A stretch of 64,000 bases of DNA from Massospora cicadina (lineage: Eukaryota > Entomophthoromycota > Entomophthoromycetes > Entomophthorales > Entomophthoraceae). Position 1 is the stretch's first letter. The number at the start of each line of letters is the position of its first letter. The DNA lies in assembly GCA_022478985.1 (NCBI GenBank), contig JAKSZP010012179.1, positions 1-64,000 on the forward strand, written 5' to 3'. Below, one piece after another: positions 32,821 through 42,582 of this stretch. The position numbers and the translations under genes are program-made. The notes under the pieces are model-generated. The model saw only the letters and a list, made by a program, of their open reading frames with translations, was not told the DNA's origin and ran no database searches.

Positions 32821-32902
32821 TTGGATATCAAGGTATCTTCGATTCTGAGAAGGCGAACCATCTTACCCCCACACCAAATTTGATCTAAGGTCAAGAACAA
32901 CA

Positions 32903-33655
32903 GTGCAAGAGTTAATTAGTAGCTGTCCTTTGTACTCACAAACAGCATGGGAGGAGGCTGCTCTTAATTTATGGTTGGATGACACGCTTAAGAAAGAATG
33001 GTTGTTCAAAGAGACATCACCAGTTGCTTCTCCCATTGTTTTTGCCAAGAAGGCCGATGATTCCCTTAGTCACTGCGTGGACTATGGTCACCTAAATAAA
33101 ATCACAGTTCATGATACCTACCCTTTACAACTGGAGCAAACTGTCAAGTGATTGCCAATGTCGCAGATTTCTCAGAACTTGACCTTGTTAATGCTTTTAA
33201 CCAAATTCAGGTGATGGAGAGTCAGGAGTGGCTTACAGCTATCTGAACAAAGAGGGGTATTTTCCAATTTTGAGTATTGCCCTTTGGGTTGAGAAATGCA
33301 CCGGTCACATTTTAAAGAATTATTGATAGTGTTTTGGGTGATCTCCGGTTCACCTGCGTGGTAACTTATATTGAAAATATCTTAATACACTCCCTGACTC
33401 CTGAACAACATGCAAAAAAGTTGGAAACAGTTGTGGCAGCCTTACATAAGGCAAGAATATTTGTCAAGCCTTCAAAATGCGAGTTTTATGGGCAGAAGTC
33501 ACATTTTTAGGCAAGCTTGTCTTAAAAGATGGGTATGCCATCCCCCTAAAAAGTTGGATTCCATCTGCGAGAAGCCCACTCCAATGACCCAAAAGAAATT
33601 AAGAAGCTTCTTGGGCACTATAATTTTTTAAATCTTCCTCTGCCTTATCTCAGTT
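32903..33655 (+). pseudogene. pol: G2 reverse transcriptase
   Basis: Fragments: SPIVFAKKADDSL, CVDYGHLNKITV, LDLVNAFNQIQV, LPFGLRNAPVTF then TAA (33313-33315) and RIID. The active site reads YIEN (33367-33378) instead of YxDD, so it is dead. CEFYGQKSHF follows in another frame. At least three frame changes. Confidence 0.75.
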
Positions 33656-34160
33656 AGCCGCCCCACTTCATCCTCTTATGAGTAAGAATGTCCCCTTTCA
33701 TTGGACGCCTGAGTGCCAGTAGGCATTTAGTCAATTAAAGATGTGTTTTTGTCTCCCCATATCCTGAAGCATGTGGATCCCTCCAAGCATTATGTCGTAG
33801 TCTGCAATGCATCATCTGTTGCAGTGGGGCAGTATTACTCCAGGAGCATGAGGGGTTAGAGCACCCCGTTTCCTACTTTTCCTGCAAGTTCTCTCCCATG
33901 GAGCAGTATTGGCCATTTATGACAAGGAGCTGGCAGCTGTGGCATAAGCTCTGACCCACTGGAAGTATCTTTTTCAGGGTGCTCAACATGAGTTAACAGT
34001 GCAAACAGATTATCAAGCCCTTCTATACTTCCACAAACCACAGAAGTTGGCACACAGGCAAGCTCAAACCTACTGGGATTTGTGTAGCTTTAACTTTAAA
34101 TATGAGTTTTTGAAAGGAGCGTTGAATGTTCATCCCAAATTCTTAAATCATAACCCTACA
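33656..34160 (+). pseudogene. pol: G2 RNase H remnant
   Basis: Scattered over frames: a VGAVLLQEHEGLEHPVSYFS-like piece near 33830-33890 and QTDYQALLYFHKPQKLAHRQA at 33999-34080. The order suits RNase H between RT and integrase. Heavily broken. Confidence 0.6.
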
Positions 34161-34238
34161 CATTGCCCTGTAGACCCAGATGTGGTGGATCTGGTTACAA
34201 TTATCCCTCCCACCTAAATCTTATCCATCATCCTTTCC

Positions 34239-35490
34239 ATGGTCTCATCAGTGGACTTATTATCCAATGCGCCTCTTATTTCACGGGTTTTAGCAGCCCA
34301 AATGGCCTGTCCCAAAGGAGTAGAGTTTTTGGAAATAATGTCCCTCCCAGCTCATAAATATTCCCTATATTCCTTGGCAGAGGGTCTTATTCATTTTCAG
34401 TTGTGGGTGTGGGTTCCTCCTCTTTTTAGAGATGAAGTGTTTCAAGCTCATCACAACCCCCCACAGTTAAATATCTAGGTAATAAGAAATGTATTGACAA
34501 GATTAAGTGTACCTATAATTGAGCGGACTTGTCAAAAGATGTACCAGCCTGGATCACCAATTTTGTTATCTGCACACAAGCCAAGTCAGATTGATGAGGA
34601 AGGAATGGTCTCCTTCACCATTACAACAGGCTGAGGGTCTATGGACACTAGTGTCCATGAATTTTATTGTCAAACTTCCTTGTTTTAAAGGGTTTACTGC
34701 AGTGATGGTGGTAGTTGATTGGTTTACAAAGTTTGCCCTATTTATCCCTTGCTTTTCCGCCATTTCTTCAGAAGCAACTGCCCGTCTCTTCATGCGCCAT
34801 GTATTTTCCATGTTTGGTCTTCCGTAGGAGATTATCATTGACTGTGGGCCCTAGTTTACAATGCAGTTCTTAGATGAGCTTTTATTGATTTAGAAGATTT
34901 CACCCTGTCAATCCACAGCATATCATCCCCAGTCTGATGGACAAACTGAGCGGGTTAATCAGCTATTAGAACAGTACTTGTGCTGCTATGCTTCGGCCAT
35001 GCATGTTACCTGGGCCAATGATCTTACTCTCACTCAATTCGCTTATAATAATGGAACACATCCCTCTATGGGGGTTTCCCTTTATGAAGCGACTTTGGGG
35101 TATAACCCCTCATTTTTGGTCAGTCCTTGTCTGCGGATGGAGGTCTCAGCTGCTGCGAATCATGAAGAGCATATTAAGTCTACCCAGTCCTTGGTTTGGG
35201 AGCATCTCACTAAGGCTATCAGTGACTTCAAGCATTTTGCAGATTGGATGCGGCTTCTGGCTCTTGACATTGTGGTGGGCTCATATGTCATGCCTAATAT
35301 GTGCCATTTGCAGATGCAGGTACCCTCCCAGAAGTGTGCAAGCAAGCGTTTGGGTCCCCACTTGGTGGAGGAGAATTTGGGCAATGGTGATTTCCGGTTA
35401 AAGTTGCCATCTCACCGGAAACAACATCCCATCTTCCACAATCAAAGCTGTCCCCATTCAAGGGAACTATCCCTGCATATTCTGAGCTGA
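34239..35490 (+). pseudogene. pol: G2 integrase
   Basis: Core: VSMNFIVKLPCFKGFTAVMVVVDW (D changed to N in 'NFI'), FGLP then TAG (34825-34827), EIIIDCGP then TAG (34852-34854), FTMQF, and HPQSDGQTERVNQLLEQY (Glu present). The C-terminal part 34978-35490 is one open frame of 170 codons with LTQFAYNNGTHPSMG and a GPHLVEENLGNGDFRLKLP GPY/F-like end. Confidence 0.75.
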
Positions 35491-35504
35491 TAGTAATTGA
35501 GGAT

Positions 35505-35720
35505 GTGGAGGAGGCCAAAATGGATAGAATTTTAGCATCCCACAAATCTAGGAGATCATTTCAATATCTCATCACTTGGAAGGGTTATTCAGCCTATGAG
35601 AACAGCTGGGTTAAGACCCATGATTGCGCAAACTGCATGGAACTGGGTGAGGCGTTTCATGAGTCCCATCTCAATGATCCGTATACCCATCAAAAAATTT
35701 GCAACTTTAATGGAAATTAA
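35505..35720 (+). pseudogene. pol: G2 integrase chromodomain
   Basis: MDRILASHKSRRSFQYLITW, KGYSAYENSW and a following acidic/His-rich segment form a chromodomain-like unit at the end of pol, in a different frame from 34978-35490. Ends TAA at 35718. No polypurine tract or LTR follows. Confidence 0.7.
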
Positions 35721-35849
35721 GCTGCCCAAGGCTCACAAAAAATGTAACTCTTATACAGTTTCCCAGTATGGCGTCCCTCCTTTAACAAAAGGAAAGGGTA
35801 ATGTAAGTTTAAGGGAACGTCCCCTTTGCGTAGACTAAGCGATTTTCCC

Positions 35850-36570
35850 AATTTCAAATAAAAAGGGTCAGAAGAGGGTGGCTGTACCCCTCATCACCTA
35901 GGGCGACTTCGCCCATGTGGTAGACAAGCTCTGGGTAACAGCGCTTTCTCTGAAGATTCCTCCCCCAGTTCCCACACTTGCCACCACCAAATTAGTTCAC
36001 CAAATTGAGGAAATCTGCACCAAAATCATTGGTAACTATTTCCCCCATGAGAGGGAGGGATTTTATAAAATTGATGGTGCCAAATTAACAGAATTGAAGC
36101 CAAAATCTCTGAAATCAACGGGAATAAAGCCCAATGGACGAGAAATTGATAGTTGAAAGGGAAAAGTAATGTTTTTTTAGTCAAAATTGATGATGGCATC
36201 AAGCCATTAAATGGTATGATTGCCAATGCCAAACTCCCCTCAAAGTTATCAGTGGTAATCCCCAATGAGCAGGTATCACCGTTGGGTATGGTTGCTGACA
36301 GTTTAGGAACTCCAATTCAGAAATTGGGATTGTTGCTTAATGGAATTCATTTGACCAAACAAGCGCTCCAGTGACTAGGCATGGGCGGGTTGGTCATCTC
36401 AAACCCATTTATGACCAACATGACTGCCCCTATGTGGGGTGGCCCTGGGGGATTCCTATTGCCTGGTGATCCAGACGCCATCATAATAACCAACATAAAT
36501 GCAGTAAAGCCTTGTGTCAGACGTTCAAAGACAAACTGGTGTGACTCAACCTGCTGCCAAATCCTTTGAT
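35850..36570 (+). pseudogene. Family X ORF-A (copy 3), broken
   Basis: Frames 35917-36156 (VDKLWVTALSLKIPPPVP, KLVHQIEEICTKIIGN) and 36153-36374 (VKIDDGIKPLNGMIANAKLP, VSPLGMVADSLG) together follow the order seen in copy 1. Residues such as D.G, MI.N..LP and VSL.(T/M).A.S line up by eye. The tail (NINAVKPCVRRS) is at 36498-36540. Function unknown. Confidence 0.45.
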
Positions 36571-36689
36571 GTTAGTCCTAATTAGATTCATTTCCCTCTC
36601 CCCCAAAATCGCCGGGTTAGATCAAATTTGAGGACCCCAATCCCTGATTTGATAAGCTATCTAATCAATCACTATTTAATCAGTTGCAT

Positions 36690-36701
36690 TGCACTAAGAG
36701 A
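36690..36701. repeat. Probable TSD of the module C insertion, left copy
   Basis: tgcactaagaga here and tgcactgagaaa at 38634-38645. The uninterrupted family X copy 2 has the sequence once (25664 region: tgcactgagaaa). Confidence 0.7.
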
Positions 36702-38633
36702 TTTTTTATTTAACTGAGGTAAGCCGACCAGGATATGGACATTACCAAACTAAAAACTAAAACTAAAAGTAACGTAACTACTTATTTTAAACAAAATGCC
36801 CAAATGAACGATTGAATGAAATGCACCAAACAAAAAAACCAACCTGGTGGGCAGCGGAGACCGCTTATCCCTCCATGGCAGAAGGGGAGGGGAGATCAGG
36901 GGGCTCATCTTCAGCATCAACTATCTCTTTACAGAGTAGGGTTCGTGCTAAGGCAGATAGCAAGGGCGTTAAAGCATCAGAGGTATGTGGTTCAATATCT
37001 CTGATGATTGGTACTTCTGAGTAATTGCCAACCATAAAGATGGCAGTAATATATTCAGCTAAAGCTTTTTTGGCTTTATGCGGGCATCTGGTAGCTTAAC
37101 GAATGTGGCAATATTGGTTCATGTAATCTTAGCTTTTGGATTCCATGCTACATTTACCACATTATGGATAGTGACAGTGACGTTATTTGTGCAGTTGTTT
37201 CACATTAATCTTACTTTTTAGAGTAAGATTTTTAGGGATAACAGGAGGTGGAATCCCTCCTTCGGGTGCCACTACTGATTTGGTGGCAGCTTTGCAGAGG
37301 GGACAGCAAACTGGTGTGGCGGCTGCTTCTACTGAAAGCTGGTGGTCGCTGTGGAATATTTTGGCATTTGGTAGTGGGGCATATAAACGAGGGGGAAATT
37401 CTGCATCCCAATTTGCATTACAGAACTGGGTGACTTGCAGTGATGGTTCTTTAATAATATTACCTGATTCTTCTATTTCATCCAAAAACTCCCATGGGTT
37501 CTTGCATAATTGAATTTGGGGAATCGGCGTATGGTTGAGGATTGGTTGATTCATTGGAGGTTGCATGGGATTGAACTGGGGTCTAATCCTGCGCTTGATT
37601 GGAAGAATAATATGTGGCACTGGGGCGAGGTGGAAACTGATTGTGGCTGCAGGTGCATTTGCAGCAACAGGCTTTGGAGGAGGGGGAGGTAGGATCATAA
37701 CCCATCCCAGAATTGGTGCAGGGTGGGCGGCGGATTGGTGACTGTCAGACAAAAATTCAGCGCTATCAGAAGCTTCTAGATATGGGCACTTGTGTTTCAA
37801 GTGGTCTAGCTCAAAACAGGACGGAAAAATCGTCCATCCGCCCTCAACGTGGGCCCAGAATGAATGGTGGGGGGCAGAGGGGATAGCAGTGTGAGGGGGA
37901 ATTGACAGGGCAATTTTGTTTGTTTCAGGGATGATTGTGGCATATGCCTGAGGACCAGCAAGGCGTATGGCCCCATTTGGGACCACAAATTGCAAGATGG
38001 GGTTGGAGCCATAGGCTGCCAAACCTTCCCTCAGCTCCTGGTGGAGCACCTCAGGGGGAAGGTGGGTGGGCAAACCAGCGAACTGAACCACCAAAATGGT
38101 GTCCACTGGAAGCCAGTTCCAAGTTGTTGTGAGAGGATTATCTTAGAAGACCAGGCTCACCATTGCCTCAGTGGCAGCAAAGGCTTCACAGGTGAAGCTG
38201 AGATCAAAATATCCCTTATAGGGGTGGAAGTTGATAAAAAAGGCAGGATGCATCACCACCTGAGCCATTTTGATAATGTCTTAGTCATTGAATGTGAAAA
38301 GTTTACCATATTTGACCCTAAGGCTGAATTTCATGTTGCTCAAGGGGAGCACCAGGGGGCAACGGGGCACAGCTTGGGTTTGAGCGAGGTGGGCGTCAAG
38401 ATCCTTGGGAGGAATGAATCATTACAGGGGTTTGGTGTGACTGAGTGAGGCAGTCTGAGCGTGTTTTCATATAAGATGGAAAATGGCAGGGAGGTTTCGC
38501 CGCTGCCCCACACTGGGGCAGCCAGCGGGGAATCCAATGACATAAAAGTGAAACTTTGGCAGGCAATTAAGTTTTACTTTTATAAATCGTATAAGTTTCT
38601 TGGAAAGTTATGCTGAGTGGAAAGAAATGATCC
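36702..38633 (-). mobile_element. Module C copy (minus): ORF1-only LINE-like element nested in family X
   Basis: Oriented leftwards: 5' region at 38550-38633, a single ORF1-like gene with no endonuclease or RT, and a 3' end with a block related to CCATCCCCTGGTCAACGTAC (36716-36746) and an A/T-rich tail. It splits family X copy 3 and is flanked by a 12-bp imperfect TSD. Comparable to HAL1 elements of mammals (ORF1-only L1 derivatives), though that is analogy only. Confidence 0.7.
36850..38543 (-). pseudogene. Module C ORF1-like protein, main open frame 37183-38106
   Basis: Start around 38543 (MSLDSPLAA...); the frame changes near 38340, and the main frame 37183-38106 is open for 307 codons. 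Motifs: VVQFAGLPTHLPPEVLHQEL (RRM-like RNP2 strand and helix, residues 6-25), then FPSCFELDHLKHKC at 37784-37834. The latter is the CX2CX4HX4C knuckle with its first Cys changed to Phe, followed by a Pro-rich middle and SDHQLSVEAAATPVCC. The C-terminal DALTPLLSALARTLL lies in 36850-37000. Architecture equals LINE1 ORF1 (RRM-like then knuckle), with different sequence. RNA binding is expected. Confidence 0.65.
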
Positions 38634-38960
38634 TGCACTGAGAAAATTGTTGGTCAATTTTCTTTATTTTACTTTCCAATAAAAATTCCAATACCCAAAA
38701 ACAGTTGCTCTTATGTTCAAATATAAACCTCCCTCCCAAATATATTTATACAACCCACAGGACTTATGGCCATGGTTACCTGGCTCATTGCTAGATTCTT
38801 ATAAATGACAATGACTCATGGGCGCTTAGTGGTGAAATCCCTTCCTGGTTATATATAACCTTCATACCAGCAGCAGTGCCGCTGGCATTTGGGATTGGCG
38901 TTTGGTGCTTTGACACTTAAACTGGCAGGCCAGTCTAAAGATAACTTGCTGCTTTCCTGA
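38634..38960 (+). mobile_element. Family X copy 3, right part
   Basis: Resumes at tgcactgagaaaattgttgg, giving the AT-rich spacer with TTTCCAATAAAAAT and a decayed ORF-B (MAMVTWLIARFL then stops, near 38767-38950). Joins at about 38960 to a plus-strand module C copy. Confidence 0.65.
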
Positions 38961-40610
38961 CAGTGCCACGTTGCCCCCTTGTGCTCCCCGGAGCAACATG
39001 CAATTTAGACTTTGGGTTGAATATAGTAAGTTGTTCCCCTATTCAGATAAAGCTATTATCAAATTAGCCCAGGCTGATATGAAGCCTGCAGCCTTCATTG
39101 ACTTCCACCCATTTAAGGGGTATTATAATATCATCTTCTCAAGTGAAGCTGATGCTGCAGTAGAAGCTACCATCACCATGATGTTCCAGGGCACTCCCCT
39201 CCCAACAACTTATACCCAGTTGCCCACTGGTACACTCTTGTGGTTCAGTTCATGGTCCTCCCAACCCACTTAATACCCAAAATTATAATCAATGAAATTA
39301 TTGCTGGATTATCAGAATATAGTATAATCCCATAATACAATTTGTGGTTTCCAATGGAGCCACTCACCTTACAGGCCCCTGTGTTTTCATAACTATTCAT
39401 CCAGTATCAACAGAAATAGCCCTCTCAATCTCCCCTTGCACCATTATCCCCTCTTCCCCAGACCATCCTTTTTGGGCTCAAGTAGATAGAGGGCGTACCA
39501 TCTGCCCTACATGTTTTAAACTGGACTATTCAAAATGGCCTGACCCTTCATCACACGAGCTGTGGCACCCACACTTGACTCAATGCATGATGATCCCATA
39601 GTTGATCCAGTTACATTTTTTGAATGGGGCAATATCCTTCCCCCCTCCCCCAAAGTTATAACCACAGCAACCACTGAATCAACTAACCAAAAATTTATTT
39701 TAACGAATTTCTCTTTCTGACTTCACCAATAAGGAGCCAGAATGGACTAAAGTAAGTTCTAAACCATCGTCCCAGCCACATGCCACATATAACCCATATG
39801 CAAATAACCCAATCATATTCAACTAAAATCCATGAAACTATTTGGTGAGGTTAATGAATTGGATGAGCTTATCCTCAAATCTGAGTGGGCCTGGCCCCCT
39901 CCATTCAAAATGTACCCCAATACTGAATATGCGTCCCAATTTCCAAAGCGCCATTATGTGCCTCACCCTGGTGCTACCCCATTCAAAAGTGACCACCAAC
40001 TAGCTGAAGAGGCAGTTGCCTCTCCTGAATGTCACCTAACCTATAAAGGCGTTGCAAAATCAGTCGCAGTACTGTCTACGGGCCTGTCACCTCCTATCCT
40101 ACCTAGTACCATGCTTCCAAAAATAAAAAAGAACATCTCTGCTACTATCAGGTAGCAAATTCTGAAGTTCAAAAGTTGTGGTGGTTGCAAAGGTTGTCCC
40201 AAAGATCCGCATTACACGCAACAACCCTGCAATCATCAACTACTTACTTAAAGTATGCTTTGAGGCTGAAAAAGCACTTACAATCTACATCTACACCCTC
40301 CTCATTGCACACACTGAGTTGCATGCTCCGATTTGTTATCTCAACCCCCATTTCCATGATGCGCCCATGCCATTACTTTCAGCTTTGTGCTGCTACATGT
40401 CCCCAACAGATGAGGAAGAAGAGCCTCCCAATCCCCTCATCCAAAGCAATGGATGTATAGCAGATTCCACTTCTGACTGGGTTTGTGTGTTATGTTTTAA
40501 TTTTGCATTGATTTGAGTGGATCCACCTTTCTTGGTTTGATTTTTTATAAGCTTTAGCTCATTTGAGCATCAGTAATGTCCATCCCCTGGTCAACGTACC
40601 TTGGATAAAC
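38961..40610 (+). mobile_element. Module C copy (plus), 5'-truncated ORF1-like element
   Basis: Starts inside the ORF1-like gene (CAPRSNMQFRLWVEYSKLF) and runs to the 3' block CCATCCCCTGGTCAACGTAC (40580-40599) and TTGGATAAA. It either belongs to family X copy 3 as its 3' half or is a separate insertion. The copies at 21792-23590 and here both place module C right after ORF-B, which favours one composite family. Confidence 0.6.
38962..40516 (+). pseudogene. Module C ORF1-like protein (plus copy), broken in five frames
   Basis: 38971-39273 gives IIKLAQADMKPAAFIDFHPFKGY; 39344-39601 gives VSNGATHLTGP and the knuckle half TICPTCFKLD (39500-39530; His changed to Tyr); 39832-40155 gives SEWAWPPPFKMYP and FKSDHQLAEEA; 40178-40516 gives the C-terminal domain with DAPMPLLSALCCYM. 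Together with the minus copy it reconstructs the domain order, with complementary Zn-ligand losses in the two copies. Confidence 0.6.
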
Positions 40611-40962
40611 ATAGACTTTACTTGTCAGTCTACTAAGTACTACAAAGAAAATTTTTCGTTGTATATTAAAATATAATAAAGTTAATCTAAACAAAGTTAT
40701 CAGCTAGCTTTAAAGGCAGCTTATGAACTTTTATTATTTTTTTGCTTGACCATTTAAAAAAATACTAGTGATTAAATAGATGTAAAATCTCAACCTTTAT
40801 ATCAATCTATCTTTGCCAAATGATATGATCATGAGTGTTAGTAATACCTTATAAGTATTTTAGTGACCGTTGTTGCTGACAGTCTCAATATCACCATATG
40901 ATAGGGGTGACATAGACTAGCATAAGCCTTTTAAGAATATACTAGACAACAATTAGTTAATA
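40611..40962. other. AT-rich spacer
   Basis: No gene or repeat recognised. Its right end holds caattagttaata, a possible TSD of family X copy 4 (compare caattaagttaata at 42421). Confidence 0.45.
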
Positions 40963-40964
40963 AA

Positions 40965-41050
40965 AGGGAGGGTATCCCAGTGGTAGAGTATGGAAACATT
41001 ACCACTGCCTCCCAGAGTCCAATCCCAGTAGATGAACTTTGGGCAGGTGC
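40965..41050 (+). promoter_or_regulatory. tRNA-like head with Pol III A and B box resemblance
   Basis: tatcccagtgg (40973-40983) resembles an A box with the usual GGTAGAG following. gagtccaatcc (41015-41025) matches 8 of 11 B-box positions. Box spacing of about 31 nt suits a tRNA-derived SINE head. The arms do not fold into a full tRNA, so this is not a tRNA gene. Confidence 0.4.
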
Positions 41051-41119
41051 AAGTCCCGGGGAACATCCCCTGTGCGTTGATTAGGCTCTTTTCCCATTCC
41101 CAAGTAAGAAGGTATTGAA

Positions 41120-41722
41120 GAGGGAGGCTGTACCCCTTGTTACCCAGGGTGACCTCACCCATGTGGTAGATATCACTGGGTAACAGTCCTCCCACTTTGG
41201 ATCCCTCCCCCAGTGCCCACACTCACCTTAGCAAACTAGCACATCTAATCAGGGAAATCTGCACCAAGTTCACCAAAATGAAATTGATTGGTCCAAAATT
41301 GAGTGGGAACAAGCCCAATGATTGGATCCCATATAGTCAAAAAAGGATGAAGACTAATTCATTGGCCAAAATTTCTGACAGTTTTGATTTGGTCAACACC
41401 ATAATTGAAAAAATTAACCCCTCCCAAAATCATCAGGGATCAACCTGATGTGCAAAGGGAGCACCAGACACCATCAATGAGGGTTTGAAGCTCCCTTCTG
41501 GAAAATTGGGCGTTGCATCTGATGCAACGATTTTGACTGAACAAATGGCCCAGAGACCAGGCATGGGTGGGTTGGGCATCCCAAACCTGTTTCCAACAAA
41601 TTGGGACTGCCCTACGTGGGGTGTCCTTGGGGAATTCCCGCTGCTCATTGGGTCAGATGACATTGCGCTAACCATCAGAAATGCAATCAAGCCTCAGTTT
41701 GGGTGTTCAAAGTCAAGCTGAC
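41120..41722 (+). pseudogene. Family X ORF-A (copy 4), broken
   Basis: Pieces: LPLVTQGDLTHVVD-like near 41120-41170 (other frame); KISDSFDLVNTIIEKINPS in 41197-41448; and 41485-41721 with LGVASDATILTEQMAQRPGM, LGIPNLFPTNWDCPTW, and AIKPQFG. The last segment is the clearest version of the middle of ORF-A. No recognised family. Confidence 0.45.
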
Positions 41723-41886
41723 AGTGACTCAGCCTGCCGCCAAATCTTTTAATGTCAGTTCTCATTGAGCTTATCTGCACCCATCCCCACTTAATTTGCC
41801 AGTTAGGTCAAACTTGAGTGACCTGATCCTAGCTTGTTTCATCATCAATCAACCACTATTTAATCAATTTCATCGCATTATGAAAA

Positions 41887-42195
41887 TTGTTGGTCTTTTT
41901 CCTCCTTAAATTTTCCATTAAAAACCTTTATCAAAATTTGGTTTTTATGTTGAAAAATAAACCGTCTTTTCTGTCAACACCCACACACCCCTCAGGGTTA
42001 ATGGCCGTATTCATCTGGTATTTCATTATGTGCCTGTATGAGATTCTGGCTCACTGGCAGTTATTGGCGAAACTTCTTTCCAGTTATATATCCATCATAC
42101 CAGCAATAGTGCCTTTGGCATTTTGGTCTGCCGTCCAGGCGCTCCTGGCACCTAGGCTGGCAGGTCAGTCTAATTTTTATCTGCTGTTTTTATGA
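41887..42195 (+). CDS. Family X ORF-B (copy 4), small hydrophobic protein
   Basis: The conserved core starts at ATG 42001 (MAVFIWYFIMCLYEIL), with AHWQLL, SSYISIIPAIVPLAFW and AGQS as in copies 1 and 2. The frame is open from 41887, but the upstream part is AT-rich and less conserved. Two membrane segments are likely. Unknown function. Confidence 0.45.
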   Translation: MLVFFLLKFSIKNLYQNLVFMLKNKPSFLSTPTHPSGLMAVFIWYFIMCLYEILAHWQLLAKLLSSYISIIPAIVPLAFWSAVQALLAPRLAGQSNFYLLFL

Positions 42196-42582
42196 CATCA
42201 AGGGACAATTTTAACTGTGTTGGAGTTGCGCACCAATGCTCCAAACTGAGATGGCAAATAACAAAGCGGTCCATGGAGTTCCTGGCCTATCATATGCTGC
42301 ACGTTAAGGTTTTCCAGGGTTTATCCTCCTTTCCCATTAACTTGAATCCCCTTCATTGGTGCGGTACCACCCCAGGTCAAACCACCTTGAATAAAATTTA
42401 AATTCAAGTATTTAATTAATCAATTAAGTTAATATTATTGTGTCATATATATAAGGAGCTTATATCTATATTTTAAACCTATAACATCTTACCAAATATA
42501 AAAAAGATTACCTTAACCCATTATAGCAGCTTTAGAACACATCTAGTAAAAGAAAAAAAAAATCTATTTTTTTTTTTTTTAA

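Larger units (their letters stand above)
32305..35720 (+). mobile_element. G2: decayed chromovirus pol (host of G1)
   Basis: Protease, RT, RNase H, integrase and chromodomain follow in order but with many stops and shifts. The 5' portion lies beyond G1 at 26224-26327. No LTR was identified on either side; the right side merges into family X copy 3. It belongs with G1 and G4 by protease motif, order and chromodomain, but is much more diverged. Confidence 0.85.
35735..36701 (+). mobile_element. Family X copy 3, left part
   Basis: From about 35800 it matches the other copies (AAGGGAACGTCCCC...). It carries ORF-A frames and stops at 'tgcactaagaga', where the minus-strand module C element entered. 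The right part resumes at 38634. Bases 35735-35800 may be its head, but this is uncertain. Confidence 0.65.
40963..42415 (+). mobile_element. Family X copy 4 with a tRNA-like head, lacking module C
   Basis: Head with Pol III-like boxes, then the shared AAGTCCCGGGGAACATCCCC block (about 41050), ORF-A frames to about 41720, spacer, ORF-B (41887-42195) and a short tail ending CCACCCCAGGTCAAACCACC-TTGAATAAA (42368-42396), related to the module C tail. Flanking caattagttaata / caattaagttaata may be a TSD with one indel. About 1.45 kb: the most complete-looking short form. Confidence 0.6.

Noticed and set aside
29140..34854. TAA/TAG at Gln positions as a reassigned genetic code (ciliate-like)
   Set aside because: LINE1 and the intact parts of G1 use CAA/CAG throughout and show no TAA/TAG inside domains. 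The elements with stops also show other decay (active-site changes, shifts). Mutation explains it better.
37510..38448. Plus-strand frames over 37187-38448 as a separate gene
   Set aside because: Antisense to the 307-codon module C frame, which has the RRM-like and knuckle signatures.
40965..41050. A functional tRNA gene
   Set aside because: Box-like motifs are present, but acceptor and T stems do not pair and no anticodon arm folds properly.
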